A stretch of DNA of 64,000 bases, taken from positions 1 through 64,000 of the forward strand of contig NZ_LXSQ01000023.1 in NCBI RefSeq assembly GCF_001648475.1, in the 5' to 3' direction. A program made the translations under genes and the position numbers. Under the pieces are notes generated by a model, which ran no database searches, had not been told where the DNA came from, and worked only from the letters and a program-made list of their open reading frames with translations. Shown here piece after piece: positions 1 through 8,539 of this stretch (the stretch's first letter is position 1; every line of letters begins with the position of its first letter). The DNA is from Eikenella halliae (GTDB taxonomy: Bacteria > Pseudomonadota > Gammaproteobacteria > Burkholderiales > Neisseriaceae).

Positions 1-75
1 TGCGGTTTGGCTGATGTTTTTGCATTGTTCGTAATAGTTTAAAGCTTTGTTCCTTAAGTCCGCAGAGTATGCCAT
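1..75 (-). CDS. IS630-like transposase, N-terminal fragment cut by window edge
   Basis: Only the first 25 codons lie in the window, reading leftward from an ATG at 75. The peptide begins MAYSADLRNKALNYYEQ, which resembles the N-terminal helix-turn-helix of IS630-family transposases. Those enzymes cut and paste their element at TA dinucleotides. The rest of the gene lies outside the window, so intactness cannot be judged. The outer end of the element appears to fall inside the left inverted repeat of the Correia-type element just to the right. Family assignment rests on this short N-terminus. Confidence 0.6.
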   Translation of the reverse strand, partial: MAYSADLRNKALNYYEQCKNISQTA

Positions 76-117
76 GGTTAGACCTTCAAAGTTGAATATT
101 GTACTATTTTGTTTTTA

Positions 118-219
118 ATTTACTATAACAAAAACCAGTACAGCGTTGGCTCGCCTTGCCGTAACGTGTGTACTGTCTGCGGCTCGCCGCCTTGTCCTGA
201 TTTTTGTTAATCCACTATA
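118..219. mobile_element. Correia-type element (copy 1), left end interrupted
   Basis: The right inverted repeat (TGTTAATCCACTATA) and the interior match the other copies in this window. The left end reads TTTACTATAACAAAAACC instead of TATAGTGRATTAACAAAAACC. The first bases of the left repeat are replaced by sequence leading into the IS630-like transposase, consistent with IS insertion at a TA in the repeat. Confidence 0.75.
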
Positions 220-221
220 TT

Positions 222-263
222 TTTCAGGTAGCCTTTGAGTATGATTGCAAAGGCTACCTGAAA
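222..263. terminator. Inverted DUS pair downstream of the TerC/CBS gene
   Basis: TTTCAGGTAGCCTTTG and CAAAGGCTACCTGAAA form a 16 bp perfect stem around a 10 nt loop, ending 9 bases from the stop of the leftward gene. Inverted DUS pairs commonly act as terminators in Neisseriaceae. The role here is inferred from position. Confidence 0.6.
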
Positions 264-271
264 CCCTGCGC

Positions 272-1843
272 TTATTCCGGCAGTCGGCTGATGCGGATTT
301 GTTCGATGCGCTGGCCGGCTTTGGCGGCCACGGTGAAACGCCAGCCGTGGTAGTCGAGGGTGTCGCCCACTTCGGGCAGGGTTTTCAGCTCTTCGATCAT
401 CAGGCCGGCCACGGTGTGGTAGTCGGCATCTTCTTCGGGCGGCGGCAGGCCGAGCTGGGGGGCGAGCTCGGCGTATTCGTGGCTGCCGTCCACCAGCAGG
501 CTGTCGCTGCTGTCGGTGCTGTGTTCGCCGGGCTGGGCGTTGGGCTCTTTGCGCTCGTAGGCTTCGGGGAATTCGCCGGCAATGGCGGAGAGCAGGTCTT
601 TGGTGGTAACCATGCCCTGCACGGCGCCGAATTCGTCTACCACGAGGGCGTAGTCGGCGCCGCTTTGGCGGAACTGCTCGATGGCGGAAAGGGTGTTGGT
701 GCTGTCGGGCAGGATGAGCGGCTGGCGCAGGGCGGCCTGGATATCAGGCTCTTGCCCGGCCAGAAGCTGGTTGAGCAGGTCTTTCTTGTTGATGTAGCCC
801 AAAGGCTCGTCGGCACCGGCCTTGCCCACCACGAGAAGGCGGGAATACGGGGTGTTTTGCAGCTGGGCGTATTGCTGCTCGCGGCTTTGGGAAATGTCGA
901 GCCGTTCGATGTCGCGGCGGGGCACCATGATGCCGGGCAGGGGGCGCTCGGCCAGGGTGAGCACGCTGCGGATCATGGATTTTTCGTTTTCTTCAAAGTG
1001 GCCGGCATCGTGGCTTTCTTCGCCGGCTTTGGCCAGCATGGTCTCGCGGATGCCCATCATGCCGAGCACGTTTTCGGCGGTACGGCGGCGCCAAGAGCGG
1101 CTGCCGTAGGCGTTTTTGTCGGTATTGCGCTGGGAGATTTGGTTGAACACTTCAATCAGCACCGAGAAGCCGATGGCGGCATACAGGTAGCCTTTGGGGA
1201 TGACCACATGGAAGGCTTCGGCAATCAGGCTGAAGCCGATCATCAAGAGGAAGCCGAGGCAGAGCATCACCACGGTGGGATGGCGGTTGACAAATTCGGT
1301 GAGCGGTTTGCTCGCCCAAATCATCAGCGCCATCGCCACAACCACGGCGGCCATGGCGATTTGGATATGCTGCACCACGGCCACGGCGGTTACCACGGCA
1401 TCGATGGAAAACACGGCATCGAGCACGAGAATCTGCAATACCACGCCCCAAAACGGCGCATGTTGTTTGCGGTGGTCGGTGTCGGAAACGGCGTAGTGGT
1501 TGGCGCCTTCCAGCCGTTCGTGCAGCTCGGTGGTGGCCTTATACAGCAGGAACAGGCCGCCCACAAACATGATGATGTCTTTGCCGGCCACTTCCAGCCG
1601 CCCCAGGGCAAACAGCGGGGTAGTGAGCTGCATGATGCGGCCCATAAAGGCGAGCATGAGCAGCCGGATGAGCACGGCCAAGGTCAGGCCGGTGATGCGG
1701 GCGCGGTCGCGCTGGGCGGGGCGTACTTTGCCGGCCAGAATGGCCACGAACACCAGGTTGTCGATGCCGAGCACGACTTCGAGAATAATCAGCGTAGCAA
1801 AGCCCAGCCAGGTTACCGGGTCGGCCAGCCAAGAGAAATCCAT
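272..1843 (-). CDS. TerC-family membrane protein with CBS and transporter-associated domains
   Basis: A 523-residue inner-membrane protein of the YoaE/YegH type. The N-terminal ~230 residues are a TerC-like membrane domain with the acidic motifs EVVLGIDNLVF and LDAVFSIDAVVTAV, thought to bind metal ions. A CBS pair follows (roughly residues 285-400, including IMVPRRDIERLDI). The end is a CorC/HlyC-type domain (roughly 435-520). I chose the ATG at 1843 (MDFSWLADP), because the longer reading from 1882 adds residues not typical of the family. TerC relatives are linked to metal export, often manganese, but the substrate cannot be read from sequence. It appears monocistronic. Confidence 0.85.
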   Translation of the reverse strand: MDFSWLADPVTWLGFATLIILEVVLGIDNLVFVAILAGKVRPAQRDRARITGLTLAVLIRLLMLAFMGRIMQLTTPLFALGRLEVAGKDIIMFVGGLFLLYKATTELHERLEGANHYAVSDTDHRKQHAPFWGVVLQILVLDAVFSIDAVVTAVAVVQHIQIAMAAVVVAMALMIWASKPLTEFVNRHPTVVMLCLGFLLMIGFSLIAEAFHVVIPKGYLYAAIGFSVLIEVFNQISQRNTDKNAYGSRSWRRRTAENVLGMMGIRETMLAKAGEESHDAGHFEENEKSMIRSVLTLAERPLPGIMVPRRDIERLDISQSREQQYAQLQNTPYSRLLVVGKAGADEPLGYINKKDLLNQLLAGQEPDIQAALRQPLILPDSTNTLSAIEQFRQSGADYALVVDEFGAVQGMVTTKDLLSAIAGEFPEAYERKEPNAQPGEHSTDSSDSLLVDGSHEYAELAPQLGLPPPEEDADYHTVAGLMIEELKTLPEVGDTLDYHGWRFTVAAKAGQRIEQIRISRLPE

Positions 1844-1880
1844 GAATTCGAATCCTTGATTGCAAGTAATAACAACAAAC

Positions 1881-1924
1881 AAAGGCTACCTGAAAACGCC
1901 GTGGTCAGCTTTCAGGTAGCCTTT
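1881..1924. repeat. Inverted DUS pair upstream of the TerC/CBS gene
   Basis: AAAGGCTACCTGAAAA and TTTCAGGTAGCCTTT form a stem-loop in the 251-base gap between the divergent start of the TerC/CBS gene and yjjB's 3' end. No coding signal is visible in the rest of the gap. Confidence 0.6.
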
Positions 1925-2094
1925 AAATATATGCCGTGCACACACTTATCCGCCGAGGCAGGCTCGGGCTCTGGAGAGGCGGGGGAATCGGTGTGCATAT
2001 CGGCGCAGAAAGAATAATAAGGCGGTAAGTTTAGCAGATTGCGGCGGCTTGCTGAAGAATTATGGCTTCAGTCACACACAAAACGGTATGGCCG

Positions 2095-2553
2095 CTACAC
2101 CACCGGCCGCTGGCGGTAGAACAGCAGCCCCGGCAGTGCTAGCCCGAAGGCCAGTGCGCCGATAACGAAGCCGGATTTCACAAAATAATCCACCGCCTGC
2201 CCCAAAAGCTGCTCGGAGAAGCCCTTATGGTTTATCTGCACCAGCGCAATCATCGCCTTATACACATACACGCCCGGAATCATCGGAATGATGGCGGCCA
2301 CGGTAAATACTTTCGGGTGCGCCCGGTAGCGTTGCGACAAATACACACCGATAAAGCCCACCAGCGAAGCCGCACACAGCGTGGCCAGGCCCTGCGACAG
2401 GCCGAACTGCATCATGAGCGTGCGCGAGCCATGCCCCAGCGCGCCCAGATAAGCGCAGTATTTCAACGCATTGCGCGGCACATTAAACAAAATCGCAAAG
2501 CCCACGGCGGGGATGGCGGCGAAAAACATATCGTCCAGCAAATTCAGCAGCAT
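2095..2553 (-). CDS. yjjB: Threonine/serine exporter small subunit, YjjB-like
   Basis: A 152-residue membrane protein with four or five hydrophobic segments. It matches the small half of the split ThrE family, which exports threonine, serine or, in enterobacteria, succinate. The landmark PMIPGVYVYK is typical of the C-terminal ThrE half. It starts 3 bases after the stop of the larger subunit gene (2557-3363), so the two are co-transcribed and probably form one transporter. Substrate is inferred from family only. Confidence 0.85.
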   Translation of the reverse strand: MLLNLLDDMFFAAIPAVGFAILFNVPRNALKYCAYLGALGHGSRTLMMQFGLSQGLATLCAASLVGFIGVYLSQRYRAHPKVFTVAAIIPMIPGVYVYKAMIALVQINHKGFSEQLLGQAVDYFVKSGFVIGALAFGLALPGLLFYRQRPVV

Positions 2554-2556
2554 GGC

Positions 2557-3363
2557 TTAATCCCAAGCGGAAACATTCAACAGGCTCAAGGCCAACACGA
2601 TGCCCAAACAGGTGCTGAACGTGAGCAGCGTGGCCACCGCCCAGCGGCTCATGCCCATGTTCACATGGCCTTTGAGCATATCGGCCAGCGAGTTAATCAG
2701 CGGCACCCCCGGCACCAAGAGCAACACGCTGGCCGCCGTAGCGATTTCCGGGTGTGCGCCCCAGCCGAACTTCAGCGCCATGCCCGACACCATCGAAGCC
2801 ACAAAAGCGGTTACCGCAAACACCACCGCCGGATTGTAGTGCCGTGCCGACAGCGCCTGTCGCACCCACATACCGCAGGCCGAAGCGATAAACGTGATGA
2901 AACAAATCAGCGGGTCGCCGCCCGAAAGGTGGGCAAAGCTCGCGCAAGAGAGCCCCACCATAAACACCACAAAATAGCGGTTGTATTTTTCCGCCTTCAC
3001 CGCATCCAGCCGCTCGCGCACTTCCTGCACGCTATACAGCCCGTCTTCCGCATCCAGCACGATATGCTGCACCGCCGTGATCACCGACATATTGATGCCC
3101 TTGTCGAAATTCTTGCGCGTGGTGGTGATGCACTGGTTGGCGCGGCGCGTGGTAATCACAATCGCATTCGGCGTGAGCGCGCACTCCACGCTGTCCATGC
3201 CCAGCGCACGACCCAGCCGCACGGCGATTTGGTCGATCAGCGTGCTTTCCGCGCCATATTGCAGCAGCAACAGCGCGGCATGGATGCACAGGCGGGTAAT
3301 TTCCTGCTGCTGTGCGTAATCGTCGGAAACGGAGGGCGGGGGGACGGGGGCGGGAGTCGTCAT
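2557..3363 (-). CDS. yjjP: Threonine/serine exporter large subunit, YjjP-like
   Basis: A 268-residue protein matching the N-terminal ThrE half (DUF1212). A soluble first ~130 residues carries the family pattern LLLQYGAEST, and about five membrane segments follow, including LLLVPGVPLINS. The gene is followed directly by yjjB, the partner half. The N-terminus is proline-rich (MTTPAPVPPPSVSDD). The start at 3363 is the only reasonable ATG before the conserved region. Likely role: export of small amino or organic acids at the inner membrane. Confidence 0.85.
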   Translation of the reverse strand: MTTPAPVPPPSVSDDYAQQQEITRLCIHAALLLLQYGAESTLIDQIAVRLGRALGMDSVECALTPNAIVITTRRANQCITTTRKNFDKGINMSVITAVQHIVLDAEDGLYSVQEVRERLDAVKAEKYNRYFVVFMVGLSCASFAHLSGGDPLICFITFIASACGMWVRQALSARHYNPAVVFAVTAFVASMVSGMALKFGWGAHPEIATAASVLLLVPGVPLINSLADMLKGHVNMGMSRWAVATLLTFSTCLGIVLALSLLNVSAWD

Positions 3364-3738
3364 CTGGATAAACCGGTTGGGGAAAACGGAAGGGGGACGG
3401 CTGGCGGGAAACGGCCAGAAATGCTGCGGGCAGCAAGCCGTTTACGCGGATTGATAAGGAAGCAAATTATACTGCAAGCCCCGTGCGGCGGCCACTTACC
3501 GCCGAAAGCCGCATTTCCTTCCGTGCGGATTTGCCTGTATGCAAGGTGGCATCTCGACTGGAATGCGGATACCGGCAATCAGGCTACCTGAAAACGCAGC
3601 TGCAAACTCCCAATAAATTCAAACCAGGCCTTTGCAGGCAGGCGGGTTGCGGCAGGCTCGAATGGTATGGCAACGGTAAACAGCCTGCCGGTTTCGGATT
3701 ACAATACAGTCCTTCCACGCAAACAGTCTGCAAACACC
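3364..3738. other. Intergenic region with one DUS
   Basis: The region lies between the divergent yjjP and tsaC genes. I see one AGGCTACCTGAA near 3583-3594 and no convincing ORF or RNA. It presumably holds the promoters of both flanking transcription units. Confidence 0.5.
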
Positions 3739-4305
3739 ATGTGCCCACGAATCCTTTCCGCCGCTGCCGCCCGAGGGCTGCGCGCGCATCTGCGCCGCGG
3801 CGGCTTGGTGGCCTATCCCACGGAATCCAGCTACGGCTTGGGCTGCCTGCCCACGCACCGCCGTGCCTTGCACCGGCTGATGCGGCTGAAAAAGCGGCCG
3901 CAGCATAAAGGTTTGATTGTTGTCGGCAATGATTTGAAACAGCTTGAGCCGTTGCTGCAAAGGCTACCTGAAAACCAACGCAGGCTGGCGCAAAGCACTT
4001 GGCCGGCGGCGGTTACGTTTTTGTTTGCGGCAGCCGACCGCGTGCCGTCGCTGTTGCGCGGGCGCGGGCGGGAAAAGCTGGCGGTGCGCGTGCCGGGGCA
4101 TGACGGGGCGCGGCGCTTGTGCGCGTTGTTGGGTACGCCGCTGGTGTCCACTTCGTGCAACCGCAGCGGGCGGCGGGCTTTGCGGCATCAGCGCGAAGTG
4201 CGGCGCTGTTTCGGGCGGGATGCGTATGTGGTCAACGGCCGCTGCGGCAGCTCGAAGCGGCCGAGCCGGATTGTGGATGCGCAGAGCGGGGCGTGTTTGC
4301 GCTAG
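3739..4305 (+). CDS. tsaC: Threonylcarbamoyl-AMP synthase (TsaC/YrdC family)
   Basis: The product has 188 residues, the usual TsaC length. TsaC makes threonylcarbamoyl-AMP from threonine, bicarbonate and ATP, the first step of t6A37 tRNA modification. Visible motifs are the N-terminal substrate region GGLVAYPTESSYGLG, KKRPQHKGLIVV (the K-R-P-x-x-K-G pattern) and STSCNRSG near residue 135. The ATG at 3739 fits the family; the frame is open upstream to 3667, but that extension is unlikely. A DUS lies in frame at 3959-3973 and encodes RLPEN, so the uptake sequence is tolerated inside the protein. The C-terminus is rich in Arg and Ser. Confidence 0.85.
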   Translation: MCPRILSAAAARGLRAHLRRGGLVAYPTESSYGLGCLPTHRRALHRLMRLKKRPQHKGLIVVGNDLKQLEPLLQRLPENQRRLAQSTWPAAVTFLFAAADRVPSLLRGRGREKLAVRVPGHDGARRLCALLGTPLVSTSCNRSGRRALRHQREVRRCFGRDAYVVNGRCGSSKRPSRIVDAQSGACLR

Positions 4306-4491
4306 AGGCTACCTGAAAAATCGGAAACCGGCATTTGAATACGGTGGGCGGGTCGAATGCGGCAGGCTAGGCCGGTGCGAAGTGTTTCGGCCGTGCAGAA
4401 ATGATTTGCCCCGCTGGTACTGGTATATAATAGGCATGGTTTATTTCCGCATTCGTTTGCGCCCCAATCCCCAACCATGAAGGAAACGTTC

Positions 4492-5064
4492 ATGAACCTA
4501 CTCAATGAAATAGTCGAACACAACAAGCGCTTTGTCGAAAGCGGCAAATACGTGGAATTTTTCAGCGATAAATATCCTGAAAAGAAACTGGCCATCCTGT
4601 CTTGCATGGATACGCGCATTCTTGAGCTGCTGTATGCCGCCTTGGGCTTGAAAAACGGCGATGCCAAAGTGATCCGCAATGCCGGTGCGGTGGTGCTGCA
4701 CCCGTGGGGTTCGGTCATGCGCAGCCTCTTGGTGGGCGTGTTCGATTTGCATGTGGAAGAAATCATGGTGGTGGCGCACCACGATTGCGGCATGTGTGGC
4801 TTCTCCCCCGACCGCCTGCTCAACAAAGCCCGCGCCGCCGGTATTTCCGAAGCCAATATCAACACCCTGCGCCATGCCGGCATCGACTTGGACGGCTGGC
4901 TCACCGGTTTCGACAATGCCGACGAGAGCGTGCGTCACACGGTGAGCCTCATCAAACAACACCCGCTGATGCCCGAGCACATTGCCGTACACGGTTTGGT
5001 GATTCATCCCACCACCGGCAAGCTCACCGTGGTGGTGGACGGCAATAAGAAAGCCGCCGAATAA
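4492..5064 (+). CDS. Beta-class carbonic anhydrase
   Basis: A 190-residue cytoplasmic zinc enzyme that interconverts CO2 and bicarbonate. It shows the beta-class signatures: SCMDTR (zinc Cys plus the Asp/Arg dyad) near residue 38 and VAHHDCGMCGF (zinc His and Cys) near residue 95. An upstream in-frame ATG exists at 4477, but AAGGAA sits at the right distance before the ATG at 4492, so I chose the latter. The capnophilic lifestyle of oral Neisseriaceae makes bicarbonate supply relevant, though that is inference. It is followed by an inverted DUS pair at 5110-5148 and appears to be transcribed alone. Confidence 0.9.
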   Translation: MNLLNEIVEHNKRFVESGKYVEFFSDKYPEKKLAILSCMDTRILELLYAALGLKNGDAKVIRNAGAVVLHPWGSVMRSLLVGVFDLHVEEIMVVAHHDCGMCGFSPDRLLNKARAAGISEANINTLRHAGIDLDGWLTGFDNADESVRHTVSLIKQHPLMPEHIAVHGLVIHPTTGKLTVVVDGNKKAAE

Positions 5065-5109
5065 ACGCGGCTTCATTTGGCTGTTTACGCCTTGTATCCG
5101 GCACGATGG

Positions 5110-5148
5110 TTTTCAGGTAGCCTTATGTTCAACAGGCTACCTGAAAAC
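5110..5148. terminator. Inverted DUS pair after the carbonic anhydrase gene
   Basis: TTTCAGGTAGCC and AGGCTACCTGAAAA form a stem-loop 45 bases past the stop. It is a probable terminator. Confidence 0.55.
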
Positions 5149-5247
5149 TTTTGCCGCAAACGTTCATACCAAACAGCCGCTAGGCAGCCCGCTTATTCCG
5201 CCATTTCAATTTTCAGGTAGCCTTTCCACCGCTGATACAGGATTCCC

Positions 5248-5982
5248 ATGCCCGCCCAACTCAACTCCCAACCCGTGCTGGCCACCGCACTGGCCCACCG
5301 CTCCATCCGTAAATTCACTGCCGAGCCCGTTGCGCCGGAGCAGCTCGCCGCCGTGCTCGAAGCCGGCCGCTCCGCTTCTTCGTCCAGCTTCATGCAGTGC
5401 ATCCACATCATCCGCGTTACCGACCCCGCCGTGCGCGGGCGGCTGTATCAGATTGCCGCCCAACAGGAATACGTCCGCCTCGCGCCGGAATTCCTCGTGT
5501 TCTGCATCGACTACACCAAACACCGACGCCTCGTGCCCGATATCCAAACCGGCTATACCGAAGCCCTGCTGCTGGGTGCCGTGGACGCCGGCATCACCGC
5601 GCAAAACGTTTTGCTGGCTGCCGAATCGCTCGGCCTGGGCGGCGTGTACATCGGCTCCCTGCGCAACGATATCGCCGCTGCCGCCGAAGCCCTCGACCTG
5701 CCCGATACCGCCGTGCCGCTGTTCGGCCTCTGCCTCGGTCACCCCGCGCAAAACCCGCTCTACCGCCCGCGCCTGCCGCTTGAGGCCATCGTGAGCGAAA
5801 ACCGTTACCGCGAATGCGGCGGCGACACCCTCGATGCCTACAACCGAGAACTGGCCGCCTACTATCAGACCCGCAGCGGGCTGGATTTGGACTGGCGCGG
5901 CCAAATCGCCCGCACCCTGGCTCAACCCCTGCGCCCGCACATCCTGCCTTTCCTGCAGGCACGCGGCTTTGCCAAGAAATGA
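5248..5982 (+). CDS. nfsA: Oxygen-insensitive NADPH nitroreductase, NfsA type
   Basis: A 244-residue FMN flavoprotein of the nitroreductase superfamily that reduces nitroaromatics and quinones with NADPH. The N-terminal LAHRSIRKFT motif and the central LGLGGVYIGSLRND region fit NfsA, as does the total length (E. coli NfsA is 240). The start at 5248 follows AGGATTCCC; a single reverse-oriented DUS (5211-5222) lies just upstream. No operon partner is visible. The physiological substrate is unknown. Confidence 0.85.
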   Translation: MPAQLNSQPVLATALAHRSIRKFTAEPVAPEQLAAVLEAGRSASSSSFMQCIHIIRVTDPAVRGRLYQIAAQQEYVRLAPEFLVFCIDYTKHRRLVPDIQTGYTEALLLGAVDAGITAQNVLLAAESLGLGGVYIGSLRNDIAAAAEALDLPDTAVPLFGLCLGHPAQNPLYRPRLPLEAIVSENRYRECGGDTLDAYNRELAAYYQTRSGLDLDWRGQIARTLAQPLRPHILPFLQARGFAKK

Positions 5983-6221
5983 GAAAAGGCTACCTGAAAA
6001 CGCAAATGTGCAGGTTTGCTCCTAGCTGGCGGCAAGTTGCAGACAATGTGGGGGAAGGGTAGGGCGAGCTTAGGCCGCATGGCGCGGAGAGTTGTCGCGT
6101 GAATGGAAACAAGCCACGGCGTTGGTTCGTTTGGCTATCAGTATTACCGACTGCACCTTGCTCCGTGCCCGTTTTCATCCGCAATAGCGACAGGCTGTGA
6201 TGCGTTTATGCTGCTTGCCCT

Positions 6222-6256
6222 AAAAAAGCTACCTGAAAATTTCAGGTAGCCTTTTG
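6222..6256 (-). terminator. Inverted DUS pair, terminator of the pqi operon
   Basis: AAAAAAGCTACCTGAAAATTTCAGGTAGCCTTTT is nearly a perfect palindrome with a minimal loop, about 20 bases beyond the pqiC stop. It carries a T-run on the leftward strand and is well placed to end pqiABC transcription. Confidence 0.65.
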
Positions 6257-6276
6257 TGATGCCTGCGGCGGGATAT

Positions 6277-6810
6277 TCAGTGGCCGCCCACGGTGTCGGC
6301 AGCGCGGTTGAGGCCTTGGGACAGGGATTCCACCATGGCGGGGTAGCCATCGCCCTGCTGCGGGGTTTGGATGTTGAACGGGGTGGTGCGGCCGTTCGGC
6401 CATTGGGCATAGCCGCTTACGAGGGTGTGTCCTTGGAAGCTGCCTTGGAATTGCTCGATGTAAATCTTGAGCACGGGCAGGTCGTTGCCGCGGCCGTAGG
6501 GCACGAAGCGGGCGCTGCCGTGGCGGTTGAGCCGGTTGCTGAAGGCGGCGGCCAGGCTTTGATCCAGCGGGGCGGCCCACAGGTGGTGGCGGGCGAAGTT
6601 GAGGCGGTGGGCGTCGGTTTGGTAAACGAGGCCGCCTTGGCCGAGCGGCTCGGCCAGGATGATTTGCACGGCGGTTTGGCCGCTGCTTTGGCCGGCCGGC
6701 GGCACGAAGGCGCTGTCGGGCAGGCTGAAATACTGGGTGGCGGGGGCGGAGGCGCAGGCGGCCAGCAGCAGGGCTGTGGCGGCGGCGGACAGTTTGGCAA
6801 ACAAGGACAT
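6277..6810 (-). CDS. pqiC: PqiC-type membrane-integrity lipoprotein
   Basis: A 177-residue lipoprotein: residues 1-19 are a signal peptide with the lipobox LLAAC. The rest matches the ABC-type transport auxiliary lipoprotein family (DUF330/PqiC). PqiC is thought to anchor the PqiB tube at the outer membrane. The gene's ATG shares its A with the pqiB stop (TGATG), so translation is coupled. It is the last gene of pqiABC and is followed by an inverted DUS pair. Confidence 0.9.
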   Translation of the reverse strand: MSLFAKLSAAATALLLAACASAPATQYFSLPDSAFVPPAGQSSGQTAVQIILAEPLGQGGLVYQTDAHRLNFARHHLWAAPLDQSLAAAFSNRLNRHGSARFVPYGRGNDLPVLKIYIEQFQGSFQGHTLVSGYAQWPNGRTTPFNIQTPQQGDGYPAMVESLSQGLNRAADTVGGH

Positions 6811-8447
6811 CAGCGGCTTCCTTTCGGGGTGGGGTCGGTGGCGGAAGAGTTGAAAATCAGGGCGTTGGGCTGCTCTTTGAGGGTGTTGAGCACGGGCGCG
6901 GCCTGCTGCAGGGTGCGGTCGATGCTGCGCAGGGTTTTCTGCACGTCGCCATACACGGGCGATTGCGGGGATACGCCCTGCAGGGTGGTGCGCAGTTCGG
7001 CTAGAGTGCGGTTGAGCTCGCCGGGCAGCTGCTGGGTTTGCGGCTGGCCGAGCAGGCGGTTGGCTTGGGCGAGCGTGCCTTTCAGCTCGGTTAGGCTGCC
7101 GTTGAGTTCGCGCACGGTTTTATCCAGCGGCAGGCGGTTGAATTTGTCGAGCAGGGCGGATACCTGCTGCTGCAAATCGCCCAGGCTGCCGCCGTTGCGG
7201 CTGGCGATGACGGTGTTGCCCTGATAGCTGGCGGCGGGTTTGAGCACGCTTTGGCCGGGGGCTTCGGAAAGTTCGACAAACAGGGAGCCGGTGAGCAGGT
7301 TGTTGCTGGACAGGGTGGCGCTGAGGCCTTTGTTGAGGGCGCGGCTGATTTGGTCGGCCCAGGCTTCTTTGCTTTGGCTGTCGGCGTTGATTTCGAGGCG
7401 GGAGGGGTCGATGCGGATGCGCACGGGAACCCAGCCGTTGTCGAATAGGTTGAGGCTGTCGTTGCGGCTGAAGTAGGGCACGTCGGTTACCGTGCCGATG
7501 GGGATGCCTTTGTATTCCACGGGCGCGCCGACGGCCAGGCCGCGCACGCTTTGTTTGAAGAAGACCACGTAATACAGCGAGCGCGCGTCGGCTTGGTTGT
7601 CTACGTCGGCACGGCTGTCGTAGAGGGGGAAGAGGGCGTTGTTGGCCACCTGGCCGCCTTTGTCGCCGCCGGGCGGGTCGTCGAAGGCGATGGCGCCGGA
7701 AATCAGGGCGGGCAGGGAAGGGGTGTCCACCTTGAGGCCGCTGCCGCCAAGCTCGATTTTGAGGCCGCTTTGTAGCCAGAAGCGCACGTTGCTGCCGATG
7801 AGTTTGTCGTTGGGGCTGCCGATGAAGATTTGGTAGTCGGTGGTTTTGGATGCGGGATCGAATTTCGCGCCCTCCACGATGCCCACCACGATGTCGCGGT
7901 ACATCACCGGGCTGCCGCTGCTGAGGATTTTGCCGCTGCCGCCTTTTAAGCGCAGGCGCAGGCCGCCTTGGGCGAAGGCGGATACGGGCGGCACATCGGC
8001 CACGGTGAATTCGCGCGCTTCTTCCGGGCTTTTGCCGGGCATCAGGGCGATATACGAGCCGGACACGAGCGTGCTCAAGCCGGTGATGCCGCTTTGGTCC
8101 ACGCGCGGTTTTACCATCCAAAACTGGCTGTCTTTGCGGATCATGTCTTTCGCTTCGCCGGAAAGCTGGGCGGTGAGTGCCACGCCTTCTTGGCTGGGGC
8201 GCAGGTGGATGGCGGTAACGCGGCCCACTTCCACATCAAGCACCTTGATCACGGTGTTGTTCACTTCGATGCCCTCGGCATTGGCCATATACAGCGTGAT
8301 TTCCGGGCCGGTGTTGCGGATGTGGTCGAACAGCAGCCAGCCGCCGGTGAAGAGGGCGATGAGCGGGATGAGCCACACCATAAAGGAAAAACTGCGGTTG
8401 CGGCGGATTTTTGCCTGTGGTTCGCGTGTGGAAGAATGTTTATTCAT
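6810..8447 (-). CDS. pqiB: PqiB, multi-MCE-domain intermembrane lipid transport protein
   Basis: A 545-residue protein, nearly the same length as E. coli PqiB (546). A basic cytoplasmic N-terminus leads into one membrane segment (about residues 22-42). Three MlaD/MCE repeats follow, starting near residues 46, 160 and 285; the repeated pattern GSPVMYRDIVVGIV / GAPVEYKGIPIGTV is visible. A helical C-terminus (about 400-530) corresponds to the PqiB needle that spans the periplasm. The protein moves phospholipid between membranes together with PqiA and PqiC. It lies downstream of pqiA with an inverted DUS pair in the 92-base gap, which could lower read-through. Confidence 0.92.
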   Translation of the reverse strand: MNKHSSTREPQAKIRRNRSFSFMVWLIPLIALFTGGWLLFDHIRNTGPEITLYMANAEGIEVNNTVIKVLDVEVGRVTAIHLRPSQEGVALTAQLSGEAKDMIRKDSQFWMVKPRVDQSGITGLSTLVSGSYIALMPGKSPEEAREFTVADVPPVSAFAQGGLRLRLKGGSGKILSSGSPVMYRDIVVGIVEGAKFDPASKTTDYQIFIGSPNDKLIGSNVRFWLQSGLKIELGGSGLKVDTPSLPALISGAIAFDDPPGGDKGGQVANNALFPLYDSRADVDNQADARSLYYVVFFKQSVRGLAVGAPVEYKGIPIGTVTDVPYFSRNDSLNLFDNGWVPVRIRIDPSRLEINADSQSKEAWADQISRALNKGLSATLSSNNLLTGSLFVELSEAPGQSVLKPAASYQGNTVIASRNGGSLGDLQQQVSALLDKFNRLPLDKTVRELNGSLTELKGTLAQANRLLGQPQTQQLPGELNRTLAELRTTLQGVSPQSPVYGDVQKTLRSIDRTLQQAAPVLNTLKEQPNALIFNSSATDPTPKGSR

Positions 8448-8476
8448 GGTGTGATTTTGCGTTTTATGTGAAGAGG

Positions 8477-8515
8477 TTTTCAGGTAGCCTATGCTGCGTT
8501 GTGGCTACCTGAAAA
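8477..8515. repeat. Inverted DUS pair between pqiA and pqiB
   Basis: TTTCAGGTAGCC and GGCTACCTGAAAA flank a 13 nt loop, with a further single DUS at 8539-8552 overlapping the pqiA stop. The pair sits inside an operon, so it may attenuate rather than terminate transcription. Confidence 0.55.
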
Positions 8516-8539
8516 CGGTTCGGGCAGCCCCTAATGATT

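Noticed and set aside
245..2017. Long open frame on the + strand (590 codons) opposite the TerC/CBS gene
   Set aside because: It is the antisense shadow of a gene with clear TerC and CBS motifs. Its own translation is rich in His, Gly and Ala and has no recognisable domain.
2227..3591. 454-codon + strand frame opposite yjjP/yjjB
   Set aside because: His/Arg/Gln-rich shadow of two membrane protein genes with clear ThrE motifs.
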